Part shown: positions 27,350 to 35,790 of the stretch, piece by piece
How the letters are laid out: every line of letters starts with the position of its first letter
Position numbering within the stretch: the first letter of the stretch is position 1
Assembly: GCF_032401055.1 (NCBI RefSeq)
Contig: NZ_CP135529.1
Location: 4,276,501-4,340,500 of the forward strand
DNA: 64,000 nucleotides
Direction of reading: 5' to 3'
Source of the DNA: Tardiphaga sp. 709
Lineage (GTDB): Bacteria; Pseudomonadota; Alphaproteobacteria; Rhizobiales; Xanthobacteraceae
Notes under the pieces: generated by a model
Databases searched by the model: none
What the model was told of the DNA's origin: nothing
Seen by the model: the letters and a program-made list of their open reading frames with translations, nothing else
Program-made: the position numbers and the translations under genes

Positions 27350-27375
27350 AGGAAAGCTGGCTAGCCAGCTTTCCT
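27350..27375. repeat. Perfect 26-bp palindrome
   Basis: Every base from 27350 to 27375 pairs with its mirror partner (half-site AGGAAAGCTGGCT), with no spacer. It lies 40 bp upstream of the EamA gene, inside a region that contains GGATTGCTTCGTCGCA and TCGCAACGACGG, parts of another repeat I associate with this bacterial group. As RNA it would form a long hairpin. Confidence 0.8.
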
Positions 27376-27414
27376 TGACCTCGCAACGACGGCTGACAGG
27401 CAAGGACACTTCAA

Positions 27415-27852
27415 ATGAAAAACGTCATGCTCTCCTGGCCGTTCTGGGCGCTGCTGTCCGCGGCCTTTGCGGCGCTCACGGCGATCTTCGCCAAGATCGG
27501 CATCGAGAACGTCAATTCGGACTTCGCGACGTTCATCCGTACCATCGTGATTCTCTTTGCCGCCGGCATGATGGTTTATGTCACCGGCAACTGGCAATCG
27601 CCGTCAGCGGTCTCGCCGAAGACGTGGTTGTTCCTCGTGCTGTCGGGCTTCGCCACCGGTGCCTCGTGGATTTGCTATTTCCGCGCGCTCAAGCTTGGCA
27701 ATGCCGCACAGGTGGCGCCGATCGACAAGCTCAGCGTCGTGTTCGTGGCAGTGTTTGCCGTGTTGTTTCTCGGCGAGAAATTGTCGCTGCCGAACTGGCT
27801 GGGCGTCATCCTGATCGCCTGCGGCGCGGTGCTCGTTGCGTATCGCGCGTGA
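27415..27852 (+). CDS. EamA/DMT-family small transporter (single domain)
   Basis: A 145-residue inner-membrane protein with five hydrophobic segments, equal to one EamA repeat; full-size DMT exporters carry two. It starts WPFWALLSAAFAALTAIFAK and ends with LGEKLSLPNWLGVILIACGA, both typical of the family. It would have to dimerise. No substrate can be inferred. It stands alone after a repeat-rich gap and converges on glgP, with a 12-bp gap. Confidence 0.85.
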   Translation: MKNVMLSWPFWALLSAAFAALTAIFAKIGIENVNSDFATFIRTIVILFAAGMMVYVTGNWQSPSAVSPKTWLFLVLSGFATGASWICYFRALKLGNAAQVAPIDKLSVVFVAVFAVLFLGEKLSLPNWLGVILIACGAVLVAYRA

Positions 27853-27864
27853 GCACCGTCGCGC

Positions 27865-30396
27865 TTACGTTGCCTTTCGCGCCTGCAGACTCGGTGTGCC
27901 TGGCAGATCGCCAGCAACCGGCACGCCCCAGATATCGTCGGCATATTCGCGGATGGTGCGATCCGACGAGAACCAGCCCATCCGCGCGGTGTTGAGAATC
28001 GCGGCGCGACTCCAGGCTGAGCCGGCCCTCCACCGCGTGTCGATGCCGCGCTGGGCTTCGTAATAGGAGTCGAAGTCGGCGGAGACCACATAGTGATCGA
28101 GGTGGCGCAGCGCGTGGCCGACCGAGGCGTAGCGGCCGGGATCATCCGGCGAGAACGCGCCGGTCTCGATCGCCTGGATCGCGCGGCCGAGATTGGGCGA
28201 CTTGTTGATGACGTCGGAGGCGTCCAGGCCCTTGGCGCGGCGCTCGACCACTTCGGCAGCAGTCATGCCGAAGATCGCGATATTCTCCGGGCCGACATTG
28301 TCGCGGATTTCAATATTGGCGCCGTCCAGCGTGCCGATGGTCAGCGCGCCGTTCAGCGAGAGCTTCATGTTGCCGGTGCCGGAGGCTTCCATGCCTGCGG
28401 TCGAAATCTGTTCGGACAGATCAGCTGCGGGAATGATGACTTCCGCCAGGCTGACATTGTAGTCCGGCAGGAACGCGACCTTCAGCTTGCCGCCGATCGT
28501 GGTGTCGTTGTTCACGACCTCGGCGACGTCATTGATAAGGCGGATGATCAGTTTGGCGTAACGATAGCTCGCCGCCGCCTTGCCGGCGAAAATCTTGACG
28601 CGCGGCACCCAGTCCTTGCCCGGCTCGTCCTTGATCGCCTGATACAGCGCAACGGTCTCGACCAGGTTGAGTAGCTGCCGCTTGTATTCGTGGATGCGCT
28701 TGATCTGCACGTCGAACAGCGCCGAGGGATCGGCCTGTACGCCGAGCTTCTCTCCGATCACGCGCGCGAGTGCGAGCTTGTTGTGATGTTTAACCTTGCG
28801 GAATTCCTGCTGGAACGCGGCGTCGCCGGCAAAGGCCTCGAGCTTGATGAGCCGGGTGGGATCGTCGAGCACGGCTTCGCCGCAGGTTGCGCGCAACAGG
28901 TCGGTGAGTTTCGGATTGGCCAGCATCAGCCATCGGCGGAAAGTAATGCCGTTGGTCTTGTTGGTGATACGGCCAGGATAAAGCTGGTTGAGGTCGTGGA
29001 ACACGGTCTCTTTCATCAGCTCCGAATGCATTGCCGAGACGCCGTTGATGCGGTGCGAGCCGATGAAAGCGAGATTGCCCATGCGCACGCGGCGGCCGGA
29101 GGTCTCGTCGATGATCGAGACCGAAGCGCGATAGGCGGTGTCGCCGGGACGCGTCGCATCGGCGCGGTCGAGATGCGCTTCATTGATGCGGTAGATGATT
29201 TCGAGATGCCGCGGCAGCAGACGCTGGAACAGTTCGACCGGCCAGGTCTCCAGCGCTTCGGGCAGCAGCGTGTGGTTGGTGTAGGACAAGGTCGCGTTGG
29301 TGATCTGCCAGGCGGCATCCCAGCGCATATTGTGCTGATCGACCAGAATGCGCATCAGCTCGGCGATGGCGAGGCTCGGATGCGTGTCATTCATCTGCAC
29401 CGCCGCCTTGTTGGCGAGGCCACGCAGATTGCCGTCGGAATGGAGGTGACGCTTCACCAGATCCTGCAGCGAGGCGGAGACGAAGAAGTATTCCTGGCGC
29501 AGACGCAATTCGCGGCCGGCGGCACTCTCATCGTTAGGATAGAGAAACTTGCAGATGGCCTCGGCGCGCGATTGCTCGGCGCTGGCGCTGACATAGTCGC
29601 CGGTGTTGAACACGTCGAGCCGCAGCGGATCCGGCGCGCGCGCCGACCACAGTCGCAGCGCGTTCACATGTTGACCGCGCCAGCCGACGATGGGCGTGTC
29701 ATAGGCAACGGCCTCGACGGTCTCGCCGGGATGCCAGATGAGCTGCTTGCGGCCCCTGCCGTCCTCGACGGTTTCGATGCTGCCACCGAAATAGACGTTA
29801 TACGTGACTTCCCGCCGCGGAAGCTCCCACGGATTGCCGAAGCCGAGCCACTCGTCGGGATATTCTTGCTGCACGCCGTGAGAGATGACCTGACGGAACA
29901 GGCCGAAGTCGTAGCGGATGCCGTAACCGAAAGCCGGAATGCCGAGCGTTGCCATGCTCTCCATGAAACAGGCGGCGAGGCGGCCGAGGCCGCCATTGCC
30001 GAGCGCTGCATCGGGCTCGCATTTTCTGAGTTCGTCGAGGCCGACACCGAGATCGCCGAGCGCGGCTTCGAACAGCGGCAGCAGGCCCATATTGTTCAGC
30101 GCGTCGGTGAACAGGCGGCCGATCAGGAATTCCAGCGAGAGGTAATAGACCCGCTTGCGGCCGGCATCGTAGCTCTCTTTGTCCGAGGTCAGCCAGCGAT
30201 GCACCATGCGGTCGCGCAGTGTCAGTGCGGCAGCCTTGTACCAGTCGTGCTTGGTGGCGAAGGCGGCTTCCTTGCCGATTGCCAGCCGCAGCTTGACGAG
30301 AATGGCGCTCTTGATGTCGGCAAGCGCCAGTTCATCGACAGGCATGTTCTCCGGCTGGAATTTTGCTGGGACTGATTGATCTGACAAACCGGCCAT
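27865..30396 (-). CDS. glgP: Glycogen/starch phosphorylase
   Basis: An 843-residue cytosolic enzyme that releases glucose-1-phosphate from alpha-1,4-glucans. Recognisable strings are YLSLEFLIGRLF (N-terminal region), RMGNLAFIGSHRINGVS, YNVSLAEVIIPAADLSEQIS and the cofactor region EASGTGNMKLSLNGA with IGTLDGANIEI, where the pyridoxal-phosphate lysine is expected. Length is normal. ATG 30396 is chosen over a GTG five codons upstream. No other glg genes are adjacent. A candidate LexA site lies 132 bp upstream and overlaps a possible promoter reading this way. Confidence 0.97.
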   Translation of the reverse strand: MAGLSDQSVPAKFQPENMPVDELALADIKSAILVKLRLAIGKEAAFATKHDWYKAAALTLRDRMVHRWLTSDKESYDAGRKRVYYLSLEFLIGRLFTDALNNMGLLPLFEAALGDLGVGLDELRKCEPDAALGNGGLGRLAACFMESMATLGIPAFGYGIRYDFGLFRQVISHGVQQEYPDEWLGFGNPWELPRREVTYNVYFGGSIETVEDGRGRKQLIWHPGETVEAVAYDTPIVGWRGQHVNALRLWSARAPDPLRLDVFNTGDYVSASAEQSRAEAICKFLYPNDESAAGRELRLRQEYFFVSASLQDLVKRHLHSDGNLRGLANKAAVQMNDTHPSLAIAELMRILVDQHNMRWDAAWQITNATLSYTNHTLLPEALETWPVELFQRLLPRHLEIIYRINEAHLDRADATRPGDTAYRASVSIIDETSGRRVRMGNLAFIGSHRINGVSAMHSELMKETVFHDLNQLYPGRITNKTNGITFRRWLMLANPKLTDLLRATCGEAVLDDPTRLIKLEAFAGDAAFQQEFRKVKHHNKLALARVIGEKLGVQADPSALFDVQIKRIHEYKRQLLNLVETVALYQAIKDEPGKDWVPRVKIFAGKAAASYRYAKLIIRLINDVAEVVNNDTTIGGKLKVAFLPDYNVSLAEVIIPAADLSEQISTAGMEASGTGNMKLSLNGALTIGTLDGANIEIRDNVGPENIAIFGMTAAEVVERRAKGLDASDVINKSPNLGRAIQAIETGAFSPDDPGRYASVGHALRHLDHYVVSADFDSYYEAQRGIDTRWRAGSAWSRAAILNTARMGWFSSDRTIREYADDIWGVPVAGDLPGTPSLQARKAT

Positions 30397-30479
30397 CCTG
30401 AGCTGTGTCACTGACCAAAATCATACGCGCATTTGGCTGCTCCCGGAACCCGTGAGGGTGGCGAGCTTTTGCCATGGAA

Positions 30480-30498
30480 CTGCCCGGGATTTGGGCAG
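30480..30498. other. Hairpin CTGCCC/GGGCAG upstream of glgP
   Basis: A perfect 6-bp stem with a 7-base loop, within the probable glgP leader between the candidate LexA box and the start codon. Function unknown; it could affect leader folding. Confidence 0.3.
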
Positions 30499-30527
30499 GC
30501 ACGCGAGAACCGGATCTATAAAAACTG

Positions 30528-30542
30528 GAACAAATTAAGAAC
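30528..30542. promoter_or_regulatory. LexA (SOS) box GAAC-N7-GAAC, glgP / acidic protein gap
   Basis: GAAC at 30528-30531, seven bases (AAATTAA), then GAAC at 30539-30542: the exact alphaproteobacterial LexA pattern (GTTC-N7-GTTC read on the other strand). It is part of a longer direct repeat, GAACAAATTA twice at 11-bp spacing. On the minus strand TTGTTC and TATAGA, 18 bp apart, could be -35/-10 elements overlapping the box and reading toward glgP; on the plus strand TACAAT at 30589 lies before the 143-residue gene. Confidence 0.65.
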
Positions 30543-30626
30543 AAATTAGTAAGCTATTGATATTCCGAGGTGATTCGTTGCCTTCGCCTACAATATCTAT
30601 GGTCTGTTCAAGCTCGCGAGGACTAG

Positions 30627-31058
30627 ATGTCCACCATTGCCTTCGATCAGTTTGCTCTCACCCGCATAGCCGACTTCGCGCGGTCGCTGTCGCGGCTGCA
30701 TTTGATGGCGCGCCGGCATCCCATCGATGACGATCAGATCGATCGCGAGTTCAACACCGTTTGCCTCTCGGTCTGGGGCTATACGACGGACGACATCAGC
30801 GATGACCTGTTCTCGCTGGAAGATCACGCCTGGCTCGACCAGCTCGACGAGGCGCATGCGCGGATTTTCGCCGCGGAACAGGGCTACGACCTTGTCGACG
30901 ACCACGGCATGCTCACCGACTGGTGGGGCTATTGCTGGATGATCCTCGCCGAGAAGCGCGGACTGCTGACGCCGGAGAATCGCGCGGCGGCGCGTGCCGA
31001 GATCGAGGAGAAGTATCTCTCGGCGCCGAACGTGATCGGCGTCATCGTCGGGCGATGA
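30627..31058 (+). CDS. Conserved-looking acidic protein of unknown function, possible SOS gene
   Basis: A 143-residue protein I do not recognise. It is soluble, without signal peptide or membrane segment, mostly helical in appearance and acidic (many D/E around residues 45-90). Trp-rich segments are VWGYTTDD, DHAWLDQL and TDWWGYCWMI. ATG 30627 has GAGGA six bases upstream. An exact LexA-type box lies 85 bp before the start, so it may be induced by DNA damage. It converges on the DUF2865 gene with a single base between the stop codons. Confidence 0.8.
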   Translation: MSTIAFDQFALTRIADFARSLSRLHLMARRHPIDDDQIDREFNTVCLSVWGYTTDDISDDLFSLEDHAWLDQLDEAHARIFAAEQGYDLVDDHGMLTDWWGYCWMILAEKRGLLTPENRAAARAEIEEKYLSAPNVIGVIVGR

Positions 31059-31059
31059 T

Positions 31060-31875
31060 CTATTGAAGCTCGGCGCGCTTGGCGCGGGCAGCCGGCGCGC
31101 TCTTCGGTACGACGGTCGTTGCTGGCGCTGCATCACGCGCGGCTTCCGACATGGGCGCTTCGTCGGTGATCATTTCGGCGGAGACTGGTGCGACCTTCAT
31201 CTCGCCGAGGCGTGCGCGGACGTCCGAGGTCAGGCCGGGATAATTCGCAACCGGCGTGAATTCCGCAGTCTGGGTGTTGCCGGTGCGGACGCCGGAGAAA
31301 GCGACGAGGCCGTTGGTGGTGGCGATGACATCGCCGGGACGCAAAGAAGTGTCCAGCGTGACATCGACCGGCGCGAGGCCGGAGGGATCGCGGCCGTTGC
31401 AGGTGCAGTCGGCCTTCAGTGCCTTGCGATAGGCGAAGGCGTTTTCCAGATCGTTGTAGCGCTCGCCAGTGCTCGACGAGGCGCTTTCGATGCTGCTGCC
31501 GAACAGGACCTTGGTGGTCGCCGCCGGGCAGAATGCCTGGCACATCTGCGCCGGGCTCATGCCGCGACCGAGCGGAAAATATTTGCCGTCGCAGGTGCGC
31601 ACGCAGAAGGCGGGACCGGAGCCGCCGATAGATGCGCTGCGCTGGGGTGGCAGTGCTTCGGCCGGCGTGTTGAGGCCGAACGGATCCGAGAAGAAATTGC
31701 TCTCGGCCGGTGGCGCGCCACGACGCTGTTGCTGTTTCTGCGGCTGGTTGCCGCCGAACAGGAAGTCGAAGAAATTTTGCGCAGATGCCATCTGCGGGGT
31801 CAGTGCGACGAGGCTCATCGCCGCCAGCAGCACCAGGGGACGCACGACACGCGAGGATGTTCGATTGTGACGCAA
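31060..31875 (-). CDS. DUF2865 exported protein
   Basis: A 271-residue secreted or periplasmic protein: signal peptide to about residue 32 (SLVALTPQMASAQ), a low-complexity Q/P/R stretch, then the cysteine-bearing core FCVRTCDGKYFPLGRGMS with MCQAFCPAAT, characteristic of DUF2865, and CTCNGRDP further on. The six cysteines probably form disulfides. The C-terminus is rich in Ala/Pro. Function is unknown; the family is found in Rhizobiales (from memory). Monocistronic. Confidence 0.82.
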   Translation of the reverse strand: MRHNRTSSRVVRPLVLLAAMSLVALTPQMASAQNFFDFLFGGNQPQKQQQRRGAPPAESNFFSDPFGLNTPAEALPPQRSASIGGSGPAFCVRTCDGKYFPLGRGMSPAQMCQAFCPAATTKVLFGSSIESASSSTGERYNDLENAFAYRKALKADCTCNGRDPSGLAPVDVTLDTSLRPGDVIATTNGLVAFSGVRTGNTQTAEFTPVANYPGLTSDVRARLGEMKVAPVSAEMITDEAPMSEAARDAAPATTVVPKSAPAARAKRAELQ

Positions 31876-31975
31876 CGCCAGCTCCGCGACCGCATGTCAG
31901 TGCCCGAGCGAAAACGCTCCGGTGCGGTGTCATGTTAGGGCGTCATGGTAAATGAATGGTAACCAGCGCAGCGGG

Positions 31976-33412
31976 CTAGATGAAAAACACCCATGTCATC
32001 ACCAGGAAGACCGGGATCAGCACCGCACCCGACCACAGGATGTAACCGAAGAAGCTTGGCATTTTTATGCCCGCGTCGCGGGCGATGGCATAGACCATGA
32101 AGTTCGGGGCGTTGCCGATATAGGTGTTGGCGCCCATGAACACTGCACCTGCCGAAATCGCCGCCAGCGTCGCCGCCCCCGTCGTCATCAGCGTCTTGGC
32201 ATCGCCGCCGGTGAGTTCGAAGAACACCAGATAGGTTGGGGCGTTGTCGAGGAACGACGACAGGATGCCGGTGAGCCAGAAATAGGCCGCGTTGTTCGGC
32301 GTACCGTCGGCATGGCTCACCAGGGCAACCAGCGGTGCAAACGGCCCCTGCGCGCCCGCCTGCAGCATCGCCATCACAGGCACGATGCAGATGAAGATGC
32401 CGGCGAACAGCAGCGCGACTTCCTGGATCGGGCCCCATTTGAAATCGTTGGCCTTGCGGTGCTCGATCTTTGTCAGCCACAGCGACGCAAATGTCACCAG
32501 CACGAAGATCACGTCGCGCAGCAGATCCTGCAATGCGAGTGGCGTGCCGAGCACGGTGAACGTGATGCCGGGCTTCCAGCTCGCGCTCATCAGGATCGCG
32601 CCGATGATCACGAGCAGCAGCAGCAGGTTGATCTTCCCGTGCAGATGCAACGGCGAATCCGGCGTCGGATCTTTCTTCCTGGGAAAGTTGCCTTCGCGCT
32701 GATGCAAATAGACATCGAGCACCATGAAGATCGCAAGCACGATGCCGGCCGCGAACAGCGTTTCCGGAAAAATGTGCACCGTGGTCCAGAAGAAATCGAC
32801 GCCGCGGAGGAAGCCGAGAAACAACGGGGGATCGCCGAGCGGGGACAGCGAGCCGCCGATGTTCGAGACGAGGAAGATGAAGAACACCACGACGTGGACG
32901 TTCGTGCGACGATCGTCATTGGCGCGGATCAGCGGCCGGATCAGGATCATCGACGCGCCGGTGGTACCGACCACGCTGGCGATCAGCGTGCCGAATCCCA
33001 GCAGCGCCGTATTGGTGAAGACGCTGTCATGCAGGTTGCCTTCAACATAAATTCCGCCGGCCACGGTGAACAGCGCCAGCAGCAGCAGAATGAAGGGCAT
33101 GTATTCGAGCAGCACGGTGTGGGAGAGCGTGTGCACTACGGTCGTTGCATCAGTCACGAAGAACAGCGGCACGATCACCAGCGCAGCCCAGAAGGCAGCG
33201 AACTTGCCGTAATGATGCTCCCACAGATGATGATAGAGCACCGGTCCGGTGGCGATGCACAGCAGGATGCCGGCAAATGGTAATGCCCACAGCAGCGACA
33301 GCCTGGTGCCATCGAGGCCGCCCTCGGCTGCATGTGCCATATCGGGCGCAAGCGTGACAACAAGGGGCAAAGCGGCGAGGGCGATGAAGCGAAGCAAAAC
33401 GTGACCTCTCAC
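31976..33412 (-). CDS. NhaD-like sodium:proton antiporter (ion transporter superfamily)
   Basis: A 478-residue inner-membrane protein with about twelve hydrophobic segments after a cleavable-looking N-terminus (ALAALPLVVTLAPDMAHA). The signature SNIGGSLSPLGDPPLFLGF, and the symmetry-related FLDNAPTYLVFFELTGG in the second half, are the paired discontinuous helices of NhaD/citrate-transporter-type proteins. Histidines near residues 60-66 (YHHLWEHHYG) could be involved in pH sensing. Sodium/proton exchange is the usual annotation; dicarboxylate transport is not excluded. 42 bp upstream of the pyrE 3' end on the same strand. Confidence 0.8.
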   Translation of the reverse strand: MRGHVLLRFIALAALPLVVTLAPDMAHAAEGGLDGTRLSLLWALPFAGILLCIATGPVLYHHLWEHHYGKFAAFWAALVIVPLFFVTDATTVVHTLSHTVLLEYMPFILLLLALFTVAGGIYVEGNLHDSVFTNTALLGFGTLIASVVGTTGASMILIRPLIRANDDRRTNVHVVVFFIFLVSNIGGSLSPLGDPPLFLGFLRGVDFFWTTVHIFPETLFAAGIVLAIFMVLDVYLHQREGNFPRKKDPTPDSPLHLHGKINLLLLLVIIGAILMSASWKPGITFTVLGTPLALQDLLRDVIFVLVTFASLWLTKIEHRKANDFKWGPIQEVALLFAGIFICIVPVMAMLQAGAQGPFAPLVALVSHADGTPNNAAYFWLTGILSSFLDNAPTYLVFFELTGGDAKTLMTTGAATLAAISAGAVFMGANTYIGNAPNFMVYAIARDAGIKMPSFFGYILWSGAVLIPVFLVMTWVFFI

Positions 33413-33454
33413 TGCGTCCTTGCGCGCGAATGCGCGAACGGAGCCGATGAAGGG

Positions 33455-34024
33455 TCAACCCTTCAGAAATTCGCCGGCCTTGTAAAGCGAGCGAAACGCC
33501 ACGCCGGCCTTGGCAAAGGTCTCGGCGGCGCCTTCGTCGCGGTCCACCATAGTGAAGACCAGCACGACTTCGCCGCCGGCCTCGCGCACGGCGTCGAGCG
33601 CCTTCACCGCCGAGCCGCCGGTGGTGGTGACGTCCTCGACGATGACAATGCGCTTGCCTTCCAGCGTCTCGCCCTTGGCGAGACCTTCCACAGCGAGGCG
33701 CGCGCCGTGTTCCTTCGGCTTCTTGCGGACGAAGAAGGCCGCGATCGGATGGTTCTTCAGCCAGGAGAGCTGCGCCAGCGCGCCGGCCAGCGGCACGGCG
33801 CCCATCTCAAGCCCGCCAACATAATCGAGATTGTCGTCGCGCAGCGCGTCATAGGTCAGCTCGGCCAGCAGGGCCGCGCCTTCCGGGTGGCACATCGTGG
33901 GTTTCAGGTTGAAATAGAAATTGCTCTTGCGGCCCGAAGCCAGCGTGATCTCGCCGTAACCGAACGAACGGTCGCGGATGATCTCGAACAGGCGGGCGCG
34001 GGCGGCTGATTTGGTCAATGGCAT
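33455..34024 (-). CDS. pyrE: Orotate phosphoribosyltransferase
   Basis: A 189-residue cytosolic enzyme joining orotate to PRPP in pyrimidine synthesis. The PRPP loop is [18 protein letters not shown] (about residues 115-132); the substrate region [17 protein letters not shown] near the start and KPKEHGA with the flexible-loop lysines are also present. ATG 34024 (MPLTKSAAR) is chosen; the open frame continues upstream without family resemblance. The NhaD-like gene follows 42 bp downstream. Confidence 0.96.
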   Translation of the reverse strand: MPLTKSAARARLFEIIRDRSFGYGEITLASGRKSNFYFNLKPTMCHPEGAALLAELTYDALRDDNLDYVGGLEMGAVPLAGALAQLSWLKNHPIAAFFVRKKPKEHGARLAVEGLAKGETLEGKRIVIVEDVTTTGGSAVKALDAVREAGGEVVLVFTMVDRDEGAAETFAKAGVAFRSLYKAGEFLKG

Positions 34025-34193
34025 GTCTCTGTTGAAACGGTCTCTGTGTTGAACCGGGCGCAATCTATCGGCGCTTTCCGGCACATTCCAGACCAGGACG
34101 GGCGTCGTCAACACTCTCGGGCCGTTTTACCGCCTGTTGGGACGATGCTACAGACCGGGCAACAAGATCGGGCAAGACCGGAAGAGGAATCGC

Positions 34194-34820
34194 ATGACTA
34201 TCGAGTTGCACACCTGGAATACGCCGAATGGCCGCAAGATCTCCGTCGCACTGGAGGAAATGGGCCTGCCTTACAAGGTCTTCCCAGTGCATATCGGCAA
34301 GGGCGAGCAGATGAAGCCCGAATTCCTGAAAATCAGCCCGAACAACAAGATCCCGGCCATCGTCGATCCTGACGGGCCGGATGGCAAGCCGGTCAGCGTG
34401 TTCGAATCCGGCGCCATCCTGCTCTATCTCGGCGAAAAGACCGGCAAATTCCTGCCGAAGTCTCTCGGCGAGCGCATCCCGGTGCTGGAATGGCTGATGT
34501 GGCAGATGGGGGGCTTCGGCCCGATGCCGGGCCAGGTGCACCATTTCATCGCGCTGGAGGACGAAAGCCAGCGTGCCTACGGGTTGAAGCGCTATTCCGA
34601 CGAAACGCGCCGGCTCTACGGCGTGCTGGATCGTCGCCTGGCCGACCACGAATTCGTCGCCGGCGCGCTGTCAGTGGCCGATTTCGCCGTCCTCGGCTGG
34701 GCCTGGCGCCATGAGCGCCACAAGGTGTCGTTCGCCGATTTCCCGAATGTCGGCCGTTGGTACGATGCGTTGATGGCGCGGCCCGGCGTGAAGCGCGGCA
34801 TGGACGCGAAGCTGGATTGA
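34194..34820 (+). CDS. Glutathione S-transferase family protein (YfcG-like)
   Basis: A 208-residue cytosolic protein. The thioredoxin-like N-terminal domain begins IELHTWNTPNGRKISVALEE; TPNGRKI is the Asn/Thr-type active-site loop of YfcG/YghU-like disulfide reductases using glutathione. NNKIPAIVDPDG gives the cis-proline and FESGAILLYLGE the glutathione-binding Ser. The helical C-terminal domain is complete (WYDALMARPGVKRGM). Start ATG 34194. It is divergent from pyrE. Probably a stress-related thiol reductase. Confidence 0.9.
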   Translation: MTIELHTWNTPNGRKISVALEEMGLPYKVFPVHIGKGEQMKPEFLKISPNNKIPAIVDPDGPDGKPVSVFESGAILLYLGEKTGKFLPKSLGERIPVLEWLMWQMGGFGPMPGQVHHFIALEDESQRAYGLKRYSDETRRLYGVLDRRLADHEFVAGALSVADFAVLGWAWRHERHKVSFADFPNVGRWYDALMARPGVKRGMDAKLD

Positions 34821-34828
34821 GGTCGGCT

Positions 34829-35027
34829 CCCTCTCCCCGCCCTTTGCGGGGAGAGGGCTGGGGTGAGGGGCATGGCGCTGACGTCACAACGTCCGTGCTA
34901 CTCGAGGATTACTCAACGCGTGGTTCGACTTTCCGATCCGATAGACCGTGAGGCAGGCCCGGTGCCTTGCCCCTCACCCGCGCGCAAAGGTGCGCGCGAC
35001 CTCTCCCCGCAAAGGGCGGGGCGAGGT
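34829..35027. repeat. Composite intergenic element with two inverted CTCTCCCCGC palindromes
   Basis: Left palindrome 34829-34857: a perfect 12-bp stem (CCCTCTCCCCGC with its complement, loop CCTTT), continuing GGGGTGAGGGGCATG. Right palindrome 34999-35027: the same stem with one mismatch, preceded by TTGCCCCTCACCC and a GCGCGC-rich hairpin. The two ends are inverted relative to each other and enclose about 100 bp of unrelated sequence, like a small non-autonomous element. It resembles the palindromic intergenic mosaic repeats (RIME-like) of Rhizobiales, from memory. It sits between the convergent GST and LysE genes and may also end transcription. Confidence 0.8.
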
Positions 35028-35035
35028 TAGGAAGA

Positions 35036-35671
35036 TCACGCCTTCCGCGTTTCCAGCGCCATCCGCACGGCGAGGCCGGCCAGCACCGTGCCCATCAGCC
35101 AGCGCTGCAGCTTGAGCCAGGTCGGTCGCTCGCCAAGAAACAGGGCGATCGACCCGGCGCCGAGCGCGATCAGCCCGTTGACGCCGACGCTGATGATGGT
35201 CTGCGTCGATCCGAGCACCAGCGACTGCGTCAGCACGCTGCCCGCCGTGGGATCGATGAACTGCGGCAGCAGCGCCAGATACAGCATGGCGATCTTCGGA
35301 TTGAGGAGATTGGTAACGAAACCCATGACGAACAATTTGCGTGGGCTGTCGATCGCCAGCTTCTTGACCTGGAACGGCGAGCGGCCGTTCGGCTTCAATG
35401 CCTGCCAGGCCAGCCACAGCAGATAGGCCGCACCGGCAAGACGCAGCGCGTCATAGGCATAGGGCACTGCGAACAGCAGCGCGGTGATGCCGAAGGCCGC
35501 GCAGAGCATGTAGAAGATGAACCCGAGCGCCACGCCGCCAAGCGACACCATCCCGGCCGCCGGCCCCTGCGTGATCGAGCGCGAGATCAGATAGATCATG
35601 TTCGGCCCCGGCGTCAGCACCATGCCGAGCGAGACGAGGGCGAAACCGAGCAGGGATGTGAGATGGGGCAT
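35036..35671 (-). CDS. LysE/RhtB family translocator
   Basis: A 211-residue inner-membrane exporter with six hydrophobic segments, the usual size. The family start LGFALVSLGMVLTPGPNMIYL is clear, as are the GFVTNLLNPKIAMLYLALLPQF region and the C-terminal LAVRMALE. Members export amino acids such as lysine, arginine, homoserine or threonine; the substrate is not readable. It is downstream of polA on the same strand, but a strong hairpin lies between them. Confidence 0.92.
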   Translation of the reverse strand: MPHLTSLLGFALVSLGMVLTPGPNMIYLISRSITQGPAAGMVSLGGVALGFIFYMLCAAFGITALLFAVPYAYDALRLAGAAYLLWLAWQALKPNGRSPFQVKKLAIDSPRKLFVMGFVTNLLNPKIAMLYLALLPQFIDPTAGSVLTQSLVLGSTQTIISVGVNGLIALGAGSIALFLGERPTWLKLQRWLMGTVLAGLAVRMALETRKA

Positions 35672-35738
35672 GGGACCGATCGCAGGCTGGGGATGATCGT
35701 TGTGTAGCCCATGCGATGGCGTTGAACCATTCCGGATT

Positions 35739-35775
35739 CAGCATCGCAGATAGTCGAAATCCATCTGCGATGCTG
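35739..35775. terminator. 13-bp hairpin after polA
   Basis: CAGCATCGCAGAT and ATCTGCGATGCTG form a perfect 13-bp stem with an 11-base loop, starting 16 bp after the polA stop on the transcribed strand. There is no T-run on the minus strand, so it may stabilise the polA 3' end or terminate with Rho rather than act as a classical intrinsic terminator. Confidence 0.5.
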
Positions 35776-35790
35776 TTTCTGGCGGTAAAA

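Noticed and set aside
28690-30375. 561-codon open frame antisense to glgP
   Set aside because: Composition shadow of glgP; no domains and no ribosome site.
31952-33283. 443-codon open frame antisense to the NhaD-like antiporter
   Set aside because: Shadow; translation is a Gln/His/Asp-rich string typical of antisense to membrane-protein codons.
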